From Bacillota bacterium (GTDB lineage Bacteria; Bacillota; Sulfobacillia; JAJZIM01; JAJZBP01), in NCBI GenBank assembly GCA_021798855.1, contig JAJZBP010000075.1:1-8905 (forward strand): 8,905 nucleotides of DNA, written 5' to 3'. The notes below the pieces were generated by a model. It searched no databases, was not told the DNA's origin, and saw nothing but the letters and a program-made list of their open reading frames with translations. Numbering within the stretch: the first letter of the stretch is position 1; every line of letters starts with the position of its first letter. Positions 1-5,841 of the stretch are shown piece after piece. Made by a program: the position numbers and the translations under genes.

Positions 1-774
1 CGCTTGCCCTGGCAGCCCCTCCGTGGGGCTGGAGGGGGAAGCGTAGGCTCGGCGCGGGATACGCCCGGCAAGGTATGCCTTGCGGCCCGCTTCCACCCCC
101 AAGCGCATGGCTCGAGCCATCTGCACCGGGTCGCGGGAACAGGCGATCCCCGTGTTGATCAGGCAGGCGTCGGCGCCGGCCTCCATGGCCAAAGCCGCGT
201 CGGAGGGCACGCCCAGTCCGGCGTCCACCACCACCGGCACCGACAGCCGGTCCACGATCATCCGGACGGCGGTGAAGTCAAGGATGCCCTGCCCGGAGCC
301 GATGGACGAGCCGTAGGGCATCACCGCCGCCGCCCCCGCCTCCTCCAGTCGGCGGGCCAAAATCGGATCTTGGCTCGTGTACACCAGGACGTCGAAGCCG
401 TCGCGCACCAAGACGCGGGTGGCCTCCAGGGTGTCGATTGGGTCGGGATAAAGGGTCTGGGAATCGCCGATCACTTCCAGCTTGACGAAATTGGATAGGC
501 CGGCGGCCCGTCCCAGCTTGGCCAGGCGCACGGCCTCCTCGGCGGTGGTCGCCCCGGCCGTGTTGGGCAACAGGGTGATCCTCCCCCGGTCGATGAAGTC
601 GAGGAGGTTTTCCCCGCCTCCCTCCAAGGGCAGGCGCCGGATGGCCACGGTGACGATTTCGGTTCCGGAAGCGGCAATCGCTGCCTGCATCGTCGCCATG
701 TCCGGGTACTTGCCGGTTCCCACCAGCAGGCGGGAGGTGAATTCCCGCCCCGCGATAATCAGCTTCTTGTCCAA
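1..774 (-). CDS. thiG: Thiazole synthase ThiG (3' end cut by window edge)
   Basis: ThiG is the TIM-barrel synthase that builds the thiazole phosphate of thiamine from deoxyxylulose 5-phosphate, ThiS thiocarboxylate and dehydroglycine. The 258 visible codons run from the N-terminal LIIAGREFTSRLLVGTGKY to RIPRRAYASPSSPTEGL, which is the usual end of the family, so only a few residues and the stop are missing. Lys98 in NFVKLEVIGD is the expected Schiff-base lysine, and VMPYGSSIGSGQG and VPVVVDAGLGVPSDAA are the phosphate-side loops. I place the start at the TTG at 774, because AGGAGG (786-781) stands six bases upstream; the TTG at 780 would touch the Shine-Dalgarno sequence. The gene follows thiS by 41 bp and no promoter is visible between them, so they are probably cotranscribed. 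The source of dehydroglycine (ThiO or ThiH) is not in the window. Confidence 0.96.
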   Translation of the reverse strand, partial: MDKKLIIAGREFTSRLLVGTGKYPDMATMQAAIAASGTEIVTVAIRRLPLEGGGENLLDFIDRGRITLLPNTAGATTAEEAVRLAKLGRAAGLSNFVKLEVIGDSQTLYPDPIDTLEATRVLVRDGFDVLVYTSQDPILARRLEEAGAAAVMPYGSSIGSGQGILDFTAVRMIVDRLSVPVVVDAGLGVPSDAALAMEAGADACLINTGIACSRDPVQMARAMRLGVEAGRKAYLAGRIPRRAYASPSSPTEGLPGQA

Positions 775-815
775 ATTCAACCTCCTGTCGCTTTGCGCCG
801 CGTTGAACTTGCGTT

Positions 816-1016
816 TCAGCCACCGCCGACCACCCGCACCACTTCCACGACGTCCTCCTCGGCCAACAAGCGGTTCTCCCGCTCCTCCCCCTCCAGGATG
901 ACCCCGTTGACCTCCACGGCCGTGCCGAAGGCGGGAACCCCCAGGTTCCGCAAAAGGTCGCCCACGGTCCAACCGACTTGTGCCGTCCGCTCCGAACCGT
1001 TGAGTCTGATGCGCAT
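816..1016 (-). CDS. thiS: Sulfur carrier protein ThiS
   Basis: This is a 66-residue ubiquitin-like protein, the normal size for ThiS. It carries sulfur as a C-terminal thiocarboxylate to ThiG. The sequence shows the beta-grasp pattern (MRIRLNG, then VGDLLRNLGV, then VEVNGVIL and EDVVEVVRVVGGG) and ends in Gly-Gly-Gly, so the terminal Gly-Gly needed for adenylation and thiocarboxylation is present. It starts at ATG 1016 with a purine-rich AAGGGGGG tract at 1035-1028. It lies just before thiG, as in many thi operons. Upstream, an intrinsic terminator separates it from tenI, so its transcription must come either by read-through or from a promoter in 1017-1075 that I cannot identify. Confidence 0.93.
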   Translation of the reverse strand: MRIRLNGSERTAQVGWTVGDLLRNLGVPAFGTAVEVNGVILEGEERENRLLAEEDVVEVVRVVGGG

Positions 1017-1077
1017 CCTCGGACCAGCCCCCCTTCGGCCTGACGATTATTTTCGCCGCCGTTGCCGCTCGTACCTT

Positions 1078-1119
1078 CAAAAAGAAAAGACCGCAAGCAT
1101 GGCGCAGGCGCCATGCTTG
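1078..1119 (-). terminator. Intrinsic terminator between tenI and thiS
   Basis: On the minus strand, the arms CAAGCATGGCGC (1119-1108) and GCGCCATGCTTG (1105-1094) form a perfect 12-bp inverted repeat with two bases between them, so about 11 bp can pair. The tract TCTTTTCTTTTT (1090-1079) follows a few bases later. This is a classic Rho-independent terminator for transcripts coming from sigI-rsgI-tenI. Because the next genes (thiS, thiG) belong to the same pathway as tenI, it may be a partial terminator or attenuator rather than an operon end. I saw no TPP riboswitch consensus (such as CTGAGA) nearby. The plus strand has no T tract after the stem. Confidence 0.8.
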
Positions 1120-1176
1120 GCGTAACTTTGCGAGACTTCATTCGCTTCGCGGTTTCACTTAATCTTTGACGCCCGG

Positions 1177-1845
1177 TCAGCCGCCGGCTTTTTCCCACGC
1201 GGCCCGCAAACGCCGGGCGACCCCGGCCGGGTCGGACCGATAGACGGAGACGGCGGCCACACCCGCCGCCCCCGCCGCCGCCACTTCCGCCACCCTGTCC
1301 GGGCCGACGCCGCCGATGGCCACCACCGGCACGGCCACCGCCGCCGCGACCAGGGCCAATTCCACCGTTCCCTTGGGCGGCAGCCCCTCCTTGGACGGAC
1401 TGGAATAAACATGGCCGAAATAAAGATAGTCGGCCCCGGCCTGCGCCGCCCGGATGGCCCCTTCGCGGTCATGCACGGAGACACCCACCAAGCCACCGGC
1501 GCCCAACACCAACCGGGCCGCCGCCACGGGCAAGCCCCGCTCGCCCAGGTGGACGCCGGCGGCCCCGGCGGCCCGGGCGACGTCGGCCCGTCCGTTCACC
1601 ACCAGGAGCGCCCCCCGCTCCCGGCACAGGCCGGCCAACTCGGAGGCCAGGGAAAGGAGCTTCCCGTCGGGGAGAGCCTTTTCCCGCAACTGGACCAGCC
1701 CCACGCCGCCGGTCAAGGCGGCGGCCACCAGGGCCACCAACCGACCGCGCTCATCCCCGTCGCCACCCGTCACCAGGTGGACGGGCGGCAGCGGAATCGC
1801 GGCCGGCCGGGGTGGAATCACGTTTTCAGTTCCCACCCTGGTCAT
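1177..1845 (-). CDS. tenI: Thiazole tautomerase TenI (ThiE-like TIM barrel)
   Basis: This is a 222-residue member of the ThiE/TenI superfamily. TenI aromatises the thiazole tautomer made by ThiG; ThiE instead couples thiazole and pyrimidine phosphates. The motifs fit TenI better: VVNGRADVA (residues 82-90) where ThiE has a NDR motif, GVSVH with His125 matching the catalytic His122 of B. subtilis TenI, and YFGHVYSSPSKEGLPPKG (142-159) where ThiE usually has G-P-[VI]-F-x-T-x-T-K. The phosphate-binding VVAIGGVGPDRV (174-185) is present. The ATG at 1845 overlaps the end of rsgI by 20 bp and lacks a clear Shine-Dalgarno sequence. A GTG at 1821, four bases after the rsgI stop and with AGGGTGGG upstream, is a good alternative start that gives a shorter N-terminus. 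A bifunctional ThiE role cannot be excluded by motif alone. Confidence 0.82.
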   Translation of the reverse strand: MTRVGTENVIPPRPAAIPLPPVHLVTGGDGDERGRLVALVAAALTGGVGLVQLREKALPDGKLLSLASELAGLCRERGALLVVNGRADVARAAGAAGVHLGERGLPVAAARLVLGAGGLVGVSVHDREGAIRAAQAGADYLYFGHVYSSPSKEGLPPKGTVELALVAAAVAVPVVAIGGVGPDRVAEVAAAGAAGVAAVSVYRSDPAGVARRLRAAWEKAGG

Positions 1846-3031
1846 TGTTCGGTTCCGGAAACAGCCCTGCGGGCAGGACGGCGCCGCCGGCCACCCCTCC
1901 CCGGTCGATCAAGGCGCGCCGACTCTGCAGCTTGGCGCAGGCGTCCTTGTGCCCCCGGAGGCACTTGCGCTGCAACTCCCGCAGCCGTGCCTGCAACCGC
2001 TTCGCTTTCCGCACGGCGTCCGAAGACGACGACGAGGGTGAGGGGGCCGAACCGGCGCTCCCCTCTCCCTTTACCGTTCCCTGGCTTCCCCCGGCTGGCT
2101 TTTCGCCTTTCCGCTCGTTCCGCCGCCCGTTTGAATGGTGGCTCAACCTCTCCCGCAACCGCTCGCGAAGCTTCTTCGCACCGGGCGAACCGCCCGCCGC
2201 TCCCTGTTCCCGCTCGACCTTCTCCAAGCGGTGGGCGGGATAGATCTCCTGCAATTTGAGGCCCGTCCGGCGCACCAGGTCCTTGATGGGCACCTTCTCC
2301 ACCGTGGACAGCGGCAAAACGATGTGTTTTTGTTTGGCCCGCTCATATAATAGGTACTTGTTCAGGGACAGGTGTTTGGCGATGGCCTGCCGGCGTTCGG
2401 CCGACGTGCCCTGTCCGGCCAGCACCGAACCGTAAAGCCGCCGTTGCCGTAACTGATCCGCCACGTACCCCTGCACCCGGCCGGGCGTGACCGGCAGCAC
2501 CTTCACCGACGCCGCGGGCACGGCCGTGACCGTCACCAGGTTGCCTCCACCGGCCTTGAGGAAGCCGAGGGCCTGGGAGCGGGCGATGATGGCCGCCACC
2601 GCTCCCTCCCAGGACGTTCCGGCCAGCTTCAGCCCGCCGAGCACCCGCCCGGCGTCGGCGTTGAAAGAGGTGGCCGCCAGGACCGTTCCCTGCCGGCTCA
2701 GGTCGAGCTCGAGGCTGGGGTTGATGTCCATGGCCACGTACTCCGCCGCCTGGGCCACCGGGGGGGCGAAGGCCAACCGGCCCAGGAAGAAGCCGAAGAC
2801 CAGGATGGCCGCCAGGCTCAGGGCGGGCAGCCAGCGGCGGATGAGGGGCACCACCCGGTTGGACGCCGGAGCCTCCGCCGGCCCCGCCGGCGGCACATCC
2901 ACATAATCCCCCACCAACGGCGGCGCCCCCCGCCAAGGAATGCGACGAAATTCGCCCTCCGCGGTGAGGACGGTGACGTTCCTGGGATCGCGCGTCTCCA
3001 GGACCAACCCCCTGGCGCTCGTTTCGTTCAT
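1826..3031 (-). CDS. rsgI: Anti-sigma-I factor RsgI, membrane bound
   Basis: This 401-residue protein has RsgI architecture. A cytoplasmic RsgI_N domain (about residues 5-46: RGLVLETRDPRNVTVLTAEG and GDYVDV) would hold SigI inactive. One membrane helix follows (about 67-88). Then comes the extracytoplasmic segment YVAMDINPSLELDLSRQG (98-115), which contains the Asn104-Pro105 bond where RsgI proteins are known to self-cleave. Next are a mixed domain to about residue 270 and a very basic, low-complexity tail with a Ser-rich stretch (330-337) and two cysteines (357 and 365). No carbohydrate-binding module, as found in clostridial RsgI proteins, is recognisable. The ATG at 3031 overlaps the sigI stop as ATGA, with GAGGTGAGGG just upstream, so translation is coupled to sigI. 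The 3' end overlaps tenI. Confidence 0.92.
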   Translation of the reverse strand: MNETSARGLVLETRDPRNVTVLTAEGEFRRIPWRGAPPLVGDYVDVPPAGPAEAPASNRVVPLIRRWLPALSLAAILVFGFFLGRLAFAPPVAQAAEYVAMDINPSLELDLSRQGTVLAATSFNADAGRVLGGLKLAGTSWEGAVAAIIARSQALGFLKAGGGNLVTVTAVPAASVKVLPVTPGRVQGYVADQLRQRRLYGSVLAGQGTSAERRQAIAKHLSLNKYLLYERAKQKHIVLPLSTVEKVPIKDLVRRTGLKLQEIYPAHRLEKVEREQGAAGGSPGAKKLRERLRERLSHHSNGRRNERKGEKPAGGSQGTVKGEGSAGSAPSPSSSSSDAVRKAKRLQARLRELQRKCLRGHKDACAKLQSRRALIDRGGVAGGAVLPAGLFPEPNNDQGGN

Positions 3032-3777
3032 CCGCCCTCACCTCCCGTCGGCGCGGCCTCAGGGGCCCGCAGATACTCGCGCAACGCCGGATACTCGTCC
3101 GAAAGCAGGATCAGGGCCATGGCCACAAGGTAACGTCTGCCGCGCTCCAGGACCCGACGGGACAAGCCGCAACGACGGCTGAGGACGGCCAAGAGAACCT
3201 GACGGTGCCGGTGCAGGTGCGCGGAAAGTTCCGGATCGCCGGCCAAGGTTCGCGCCGCCCGCAACAGGGCTTCCCGGGTGTCCCGGTGGCTGGGGGACGC
3301 CTCCACCAAATCGTCCAGGGTCAGGCCATAGGCGGACAGTTCGCGCACGAAAAGGGCTATCTGTCCGGCCCGGTCTCGGGCCTCCTCATCCTGCGCGTGG
3401 CGGCGTCCGGCGGCCTCCTCCTCCCAGGCGGGCACCTCCCGCGCCTCTTCCGCTTCGTTCCCGTTCCCCCGGTCCAGGAGGACGTTTCGCCTAACCTTCT
3501 CCTCCCGGCGAAAGTGGTCCACCAAACGGCGGTGGATCACCGTTCCGGCGTGGCCGTCGAATCCGCTCCCCTTCGACGGGTCGTAGCTGTCGATGGCCTC
3601 GTTGAGGGCCAGCAACCCGACGGACAGTTCATCGTCGTTGCGCCAATCCAAGGCCCTCCGGCAGAGCCGGGAGCAGGTGACCAGCACAAAGGACCGCTTG
3701 TCCGCGATCAACTCTTCCCGGACCTCACGGTCACCTCGCTGCGCCAGGAGTATCTTTTCCGTCAATGGTTCAGGCAA
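3028..3777 (-). CDS. sigI: RNA polymerase sigma factor SigI
   Basis: SigI is an alternative sigma-70-family factor linked to heat and envelope stress in B. subtilis and to polysaccharide sensing in some Clostridia. The 249-residue product has a sigma-2 region (about 8-93) with DDELSVGLLALNEAIDSYDPSKGS, and HRRLVDHFRREE at its end. After an acidic linker (about 106-136) comes the SigI-specific C-terminal domain (about 137-236) with LTLDDLVEASPSHRDTREAL, SRRVLERGRRY and LREYL, all hallmarks of the family. The start is TTG 3777, six bases after AAGGGGAG. The gene is followed by rsgI through an ATGA overlap, the standard sigma/anti-sigma pairing. A SigI-like promoter lies directly upstream, which suggests autoregulation. 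Confidence 0.95.
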   Translation of the reverse strand: MPEPLTEKILLAQRGDREVREELIADKRSFVLVTCSRLCRRALDWRNDDELSVGLLALNEAIDSYDPSKGSGFDGHAGTVIHRRLVDHFRREEKVRRNVLLDRGNGNEAEEAREVPAWEEEAAGRRHAQDEEARDRAGQIALFVRELSAYGLTLDDLVEASPSHRDTREALLRAARTLAGDPELSAHLHRHRQVLLAVLSRRCGLSRRVLERGRRYLVAMALILLSDEYPALREYLRAPEAAPTGGEGG

Positions 3778-3807
3778 GCTGGGCTCCCCTTACTTACATG
3801 ATAATAA

Positions 3808-3836
3808 TTCGCCGAAATTCGTAAATTTCAGGGGGT
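3808..3836 (-). promoter_or_regulatory. Candidate SigI-type promoter of sigI-rsgI-tenI
   Basis: Thirty-one bases upstream of the sigI start codon the minus strand reads ACCCCC (3836-3831), then an AT-rich spacer, then CGAA (3811-3808). ACCCCC and CGAA are the reported -35 and -10 core elements of B. subtilis SigI promoters. The spacer is 19 bases, which seems long. A second CGAA at 3821-3818 would give only nine. The AT-rich nature of this stretch within GC-rich DNA supports a control role. The assignment rests on motif similarity alone. Confidence 0.5.
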
Positions 3837-4038
3837 GGATTTGAATATTCCGCACCGATGTGGATAAAACCTTCAGTTCGCCGGCGCAGCGGGCGGTGGA
3901 GAGTGAAGCGGAGGGATCCTCATCCGTCCGCCGCGCGCAGCAGCGGTGTCCCCGGTCACGGGGAGGGAGGGGAATCAAATTACCGCCGCGAAGCGTACAA
4001 AATCCCGCATCTTCACTCCACGTTTGGCCCAAAAGGAC
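3837..4038. other. Divergent intergenic region with GC-rich hairpins
   Basis: This is the central part of the 356-bp gap between sigI and the NifU-domain gene. I find no convincing protein. The three small ORFs crossing it have no recognisable motif and no ribosome-binding site. It can form stem-loops, the clearest being TCCCCG-GTCA-CGGGGA at 3949-3964; neither strand shows a T tract after this stem. I could not match it to a T-box, TPP, SAM or c-di-GMP riboswitch consensus. It may simply hold upstream regulatory sites for the two divergent promoters. Confidence 0.4.
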
Positions 4039-4067
4039 TTGGCTTGCGCAAAGAATTGGGGTAGAAT
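4039..4067 (+). promoter_or_regulatory. Housekeeping promoter of the NifU-domain gene
   Basis: TTGGCT (4039-4044) and TAGAAT (4062-4067) are separated by exactly 17 bases, a good match to a sigma-A promoter. Transcription would begin near 4074 and give a leader of about 60 bases before the ATG at 4134. No terminator-like structure is apparent in that leader. Confidence 0.7.
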
Positions 4068-4133
4068 GATGAGCGGGATATCCGAGTTTTCAAATCGGCT
4101 TTCTAAAAACCAGGTCAGAGGAGGCCCCGGACA

Positions 4134-4358
4134 ATGGAAAAGCAAGCGATCGAAAAAGCCCTCGACACCATCCGGCCCGGTCTGCGGGCTGACGGCGGGG
4201 ACGTGGTCCTCATGGACGTCAGCGACAGTGGTCAGGTACTCGTCAAGCTCACCGGCTCCTGCGGCGGCTGCCCCTTCTCCACCATGACCCTGAAGAACAG
4301 CATCGAGGCCACCCTCAAAAAGATGGTTCCGGGCGTCACCAGCGTCGTTTCCGTCTGA
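4134..4358 (+). CDS. NifU-domain Fe-S cluster scaffold protein (Nfu/YutI-like)
   Basis: This 74-residue protein consists only of the C-terminal NifU (Nfu) domain, which carries Fe-S clusters between a scaffold and target proteins. The conserved parts are IRPGLRADGGDVVLMDV (residues 13-29), the cluster-binding CGGC (Cys43 and Cys46) in TGSCGGCPFS, and the helix TLKNSIEATLKKMVPGV. Its length matches the stand-alone Nfu proteins of Bacillota such as YutI. The ATG is preceded by AGAGGAGG at 4117-4124. It is the first gene of a likely two-gene operon with the CoA-binding protein 26 bases downstream. Confidence 0.93.
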   Translation: MEKQAIEKALDTIRPGLRADGGDVVLMDVSDSGQVLVKLTGSCGGCPFSTMTLKNSIEATLKKMVPGVTSVVSV

Positions 4359-4384
4359 AACGGGTCAGGCCTGAAGGAGGAAAG

Positions 4385-4801
4385 ATGGGAAGCGTCGATG
4401 ACCATCGGCTTCGCGCACTCCTGGCGGACACCCGCACCATCGCCGTCGTCGGTTTGTCCCCCAAGCCGGAGCGGCCCAGTTTCCAGGTGGCCCACTACCT
4501 CCAGGCCGCCGGCTACCGGATTATTCCCGTACACCCGGCGGTCGGGGAAGTCTTGGGGGAAAAGGCCTATCACACCCTGGAGGAGATTCCCGACGGGGTG
4601 GACATCGTGGACGTCTTTCGCCGCTCCGACCAAACCCCGGAGGTGGCTCGCTCCGCCGTGGCCATCGGCGCCCGCGCCCTTTGGCTGCAGGAGGGAATCA
4701 CCAACCCGGAAGCGGAGGAAACCGCTGCCAAGGCCGGGCTCCTGGTGTTCAGTGACCGCTGCCTGCTGAAGGAACACCGGCGTCTGGCGGGAAAAAGTTG
4801 A
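4385..4801 (+). CDS. CoA-binding domain protein (YccU/YneT family)
   Basis: This 138-residue single-domain protein has the Rossmann fold of the CoA-binding family related to the N-terminal part of succinyl-CoA synthetase alpha. Visible motifs are TIAVVGLSPKPERPS (residues 18-32, nucleotide-binding loop), GYRIIPVHP (43-51), VDIVDVFRRSD (72-82), ALWLQEGITNPEAE (98-111) and SDRC with Cys126, where the family usually has a conserved cysteine. The physiological role of the family is not settled, so I give no gene symbol. The start is well set by AAGGAGG at 4374-4380. The gene ends 16 bases before the convergent LpdD-like gene. Confidence 0.88.
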   Translation: MGSVDDHRLRALLADTRTIAVVGLSPKPERPSFQVAHYLQAAGYRIIPVHPAVGEVLGEKAYHTLEEIPDGVDIVDVFRRSDQTPEVARSAVAIGARALWLQEGITNPEAEETAAKAGLLVFSDRCLLKEHRRLAGKS

Positions 4802-4819
4802 GCCGGGCCCGGTACGGCT
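4801..4819. other. Short inverted repeat spanning two convergent gene ends
   Basis: AGCCG (4801-4805) and CGGCT (4815-4819) can pair around a loop that starts within the 10-base palindrome CCGGGCCCGG (4803-4812). The structure overlaps the stop codons of both convergent genes. No T tract follows on either strand, so it is at best a weak bidirectional terminator. Confidence 0.3.
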
Positions 4820-5207
4820 AAGACTGGTTCCTGGCGCATTCCAGCAGTTCTTCCACGGCCTCCAAGGCGTTCGCCTGGAGGCTTTTTATTTCCTCGGGTG
4901 AAGCCGTATCCAAATGAATGCCGGCCACCACCACCACCGTGACCCCCAGACGGCGGGCCGCCCGCTCCCCCGCCTCCCTGGCCAGAAGGTCTTCTTTGTG
5001 TCCCGGCACGCAGATGACCGAGGTGGAGGCGCTCGGCTTGCCGTCACCGGACAGGCTCGGCCTGGGCAGGCTCACCGCCACCCCCCCGGCGTGGGGCCGG
5101 TCGCCGCCGGTGACGGTCAGGAGGACGTCTTCGCCCACGCGGTGGATGGTGGCGGTCACCCGGAGGCGGCCCTGGCCTGAGACCGTTTGGTTTAGAGATG
5201 TTTCCAT
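4818..5207 (-). CDS. LpdD-like protein (possible prenylated-flavin chaperone)
   Basis: This protein of 129 residues resembles the small family named after LpdD, the accessory subunit of lactobacillal gallate decarboxylase, thought to help deliver prenylated flavin. The supporting motifs are LLTVTGGDRPHAGGVAVSLPRP (the GGDxPHxG segment, residues 34-41), SVICVPGHKED (63-73) and VVVVAGIHLDTASPEEI (91-107). I match these from memory of the family, without a search, so the function is tentative. No UbiD-type decarboxylase or UbiX flavin prenyltransferase is visible. I chose the ATG at 5207, preceded by GGAGG four bases upstream, over the TTG at 5225. The start lies inside the end of hicA (16-bp overlap), so the gene is probably translated from the hicBA message. 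Confidence 0.6.
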   Translation of the reverse strand: METSLNQTVSGQGRLRVTATIHRVGEDVLLTVTGGDRPHAGGVAVSLPRPSLSGDGKPSASTSVICVPGHKEDLLAREAGERAARRLGVTVVVVAGIHLDTASPEEIKSLQANALEAVEELLECARNQS

Positions 5208-5422
5208 AAATCCTCCACAGCCCAACCGGCTTGTTTTAAAACGCTTTTTGGCGTTCCCGGTTTAAGAACGCGTCCAGCATGGACCGGCAGCACCGCCCTA
5301 AGTTTAGGATGGTCAGGGTGCCTCAAATGTTGGTGGCTACCTTTTTTATGGCAAACAAAAAAACCGCTTTTTAGAAAGGCAGCCACCAATTTGCCCCCGG
5401 TCATCCGGGGCATCCGGCTCAT
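5192..5422 (-). CDS. hicA: HicA-type mRNA interferase toxin
   Basis: HicA toxins are small RNA-binding proteins of the double-stranded-RBD fold that cleave mRNA and arrest translation. The 76-residue product has the full family pattern: MPRMTGGKLVAAFLKSGF, HKKGSHQHLRHPDHP with the catalytic-type His30 in GSHxHL, LPVHAGRVLKPGTPKSVLKQAG and a final VEDLWKHL. It looks intact, with no lost key residue. The ATG at 5422 overlaps the hicB stop as ATGA, so antitoxin and toxin are coupled with the antitoxin gene first. Longer upstream starts in this frame would run into hicB and are rejected. Its last codons overlap the start of the LpdD-like gene. Confidence 0.93.
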   Translation of the reverse strand: MSRMPRMTGGKLVAAFLKSGFFVCHKKGSHQHLRHPDHPKLRAVLPVHAGRVLKPGTPKSVLKQAGWAVEDLWKHL

Positions 5423-5643
5423 ACCGCAACTTCTACTTCTTCGATCAAGACGTCCCCTGCGGGAATGGGCTCTCCATCCAATTGCATACCTTCCAATATG
5501 CATTCGATGGCTTCTTTCGCGTTTTCCAACGCCTCTTCCCGCGTGTCCCCCTCGGTTACGCGCCCCGGCAGGGCCGGCACGGTCACCGTGTAGCCGCCGC
5601 CCTCCTCGTTCCACTCCAAAAGCACCTTAAAACGCCGGCGCAC
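5419..5643 (-). CDS. hicB: HicB-type antitoxin (short form)
   Basis: This 74-residue protein has the HicB partial RNase H fold: FKVLLEWNEEGGGYTVTVPALPG (residues 5-27), then TEGDTREEALENAKEAIE (30-47) and LEGMQLDGEPIP (50-61). It would bind and neutralise HicA. The C-terminal helix-turn-helix or ribbon-helix-helix DNA-binding domain of longer HicB proteins is absent, so autoregulation by this protein alone is doubtful. The start is GTG 5643, five bases after GAGGTGAG (5656-5649). It is the first gene of the hicB-hicA-LpdD-like unit. Confidence 0.92.
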   Translation of the reverse strand: MRRRFKVLLEWNEEGGGYTVTVPALPGRVTEGDTREEALENAKEAIECILEGMQLDGEPIPAGDVLIEEVEVAV

Positions 5644-5663
5644 GTGGTCTCACCTCGCAAACC

Positions 5664-5669
5664 ATTATA
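5664..5669 (-). promoter_or_regulatory. -10 element of the hicBA promoter
   Basis: A perfect TATAAT stands on the minus strand 20 bases before the hicB GTG. The -35 region is weak: TTGCAA (5689-5684) leaves only 14 bases. Transcription would start near 5657, so the leader would be about 14 bases and consist almost wholly of the GAGGTGAG ribosome-binding site. Confidence 0.6.
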
Positions 5670-5700
5670 CACCATACACCGCTTTGCAAATTAAAAACCA

Positions 5701-5788
5701 CCGGCCGCTACAATGGGGGACACGGCTATCGGGTGCGTGGCGGACGCTTCCTCCCCTTTAGTCCGCTCTTGCAAAAATCCGGCTTGAT
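5701..5788. other. Gene-free stretch between hicBA promoter and IS left end
   Basis: No coding sequence is recognised here. It contains TACAAT (5709-5714), which could be a rightward -10 with TTGCAA (5684-5689) 19 bases upstream. An inverted repeat GCGGAC (5740-5745)/GTCCGC (5761-5766) follows. A small rightward RNA cut off by the mobile element is conceivable, but the evidence is thin. Confidence 0.3.
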
Positions 5789-5841
5789 GCGCCCACTCCT
5801 TTAGGGGTGAGCTGAAGCGGCTGCCCCTTGCTTCTCCGTTG

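Noticed and set aside
1017..1176. TPP riboswitch before thiS
   Set aside because: The conserved CTGAGA and ACCTGATCTGG-type segments are absent on either strand.
278..1198. 306-codon minus-strand frame across thiG and thiS
   Set aside because: It lies out of frame with clearly recognised thiS and thiG, crosses the terminator, and its product is low-complexity Gly/Arg-rich without a motif.
1177..1845. Naming this gene thiE
   Set aside because: The NGR, SVH and FGHV motifs fit TenI, and the T-x-T-K motif of ThiE is replaced by SSPSKEG.
1411..2259. 282-codon plus-strand frame opposite tenI and rsgI
   Set aside because: It is the complement shadow of two well-supported genes; the Pro/Arg-rich product is typical of an antisense frame in GC-rich DNA.
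3790..4032. Small minus-strand ORF upstream of sigI (80 codons)
   Set aside because: There is no Shine-Dalgarno sequence or recognisable motif, and it covers the AT-rich promoter region.
3837..4038. T-box or other riboswitch in the divergent region
   Set aside because: No AGGGTGGNACCGCG-like T-box core and no match to the riboswitch consensus sequences I know; only generic GC-rich stems.
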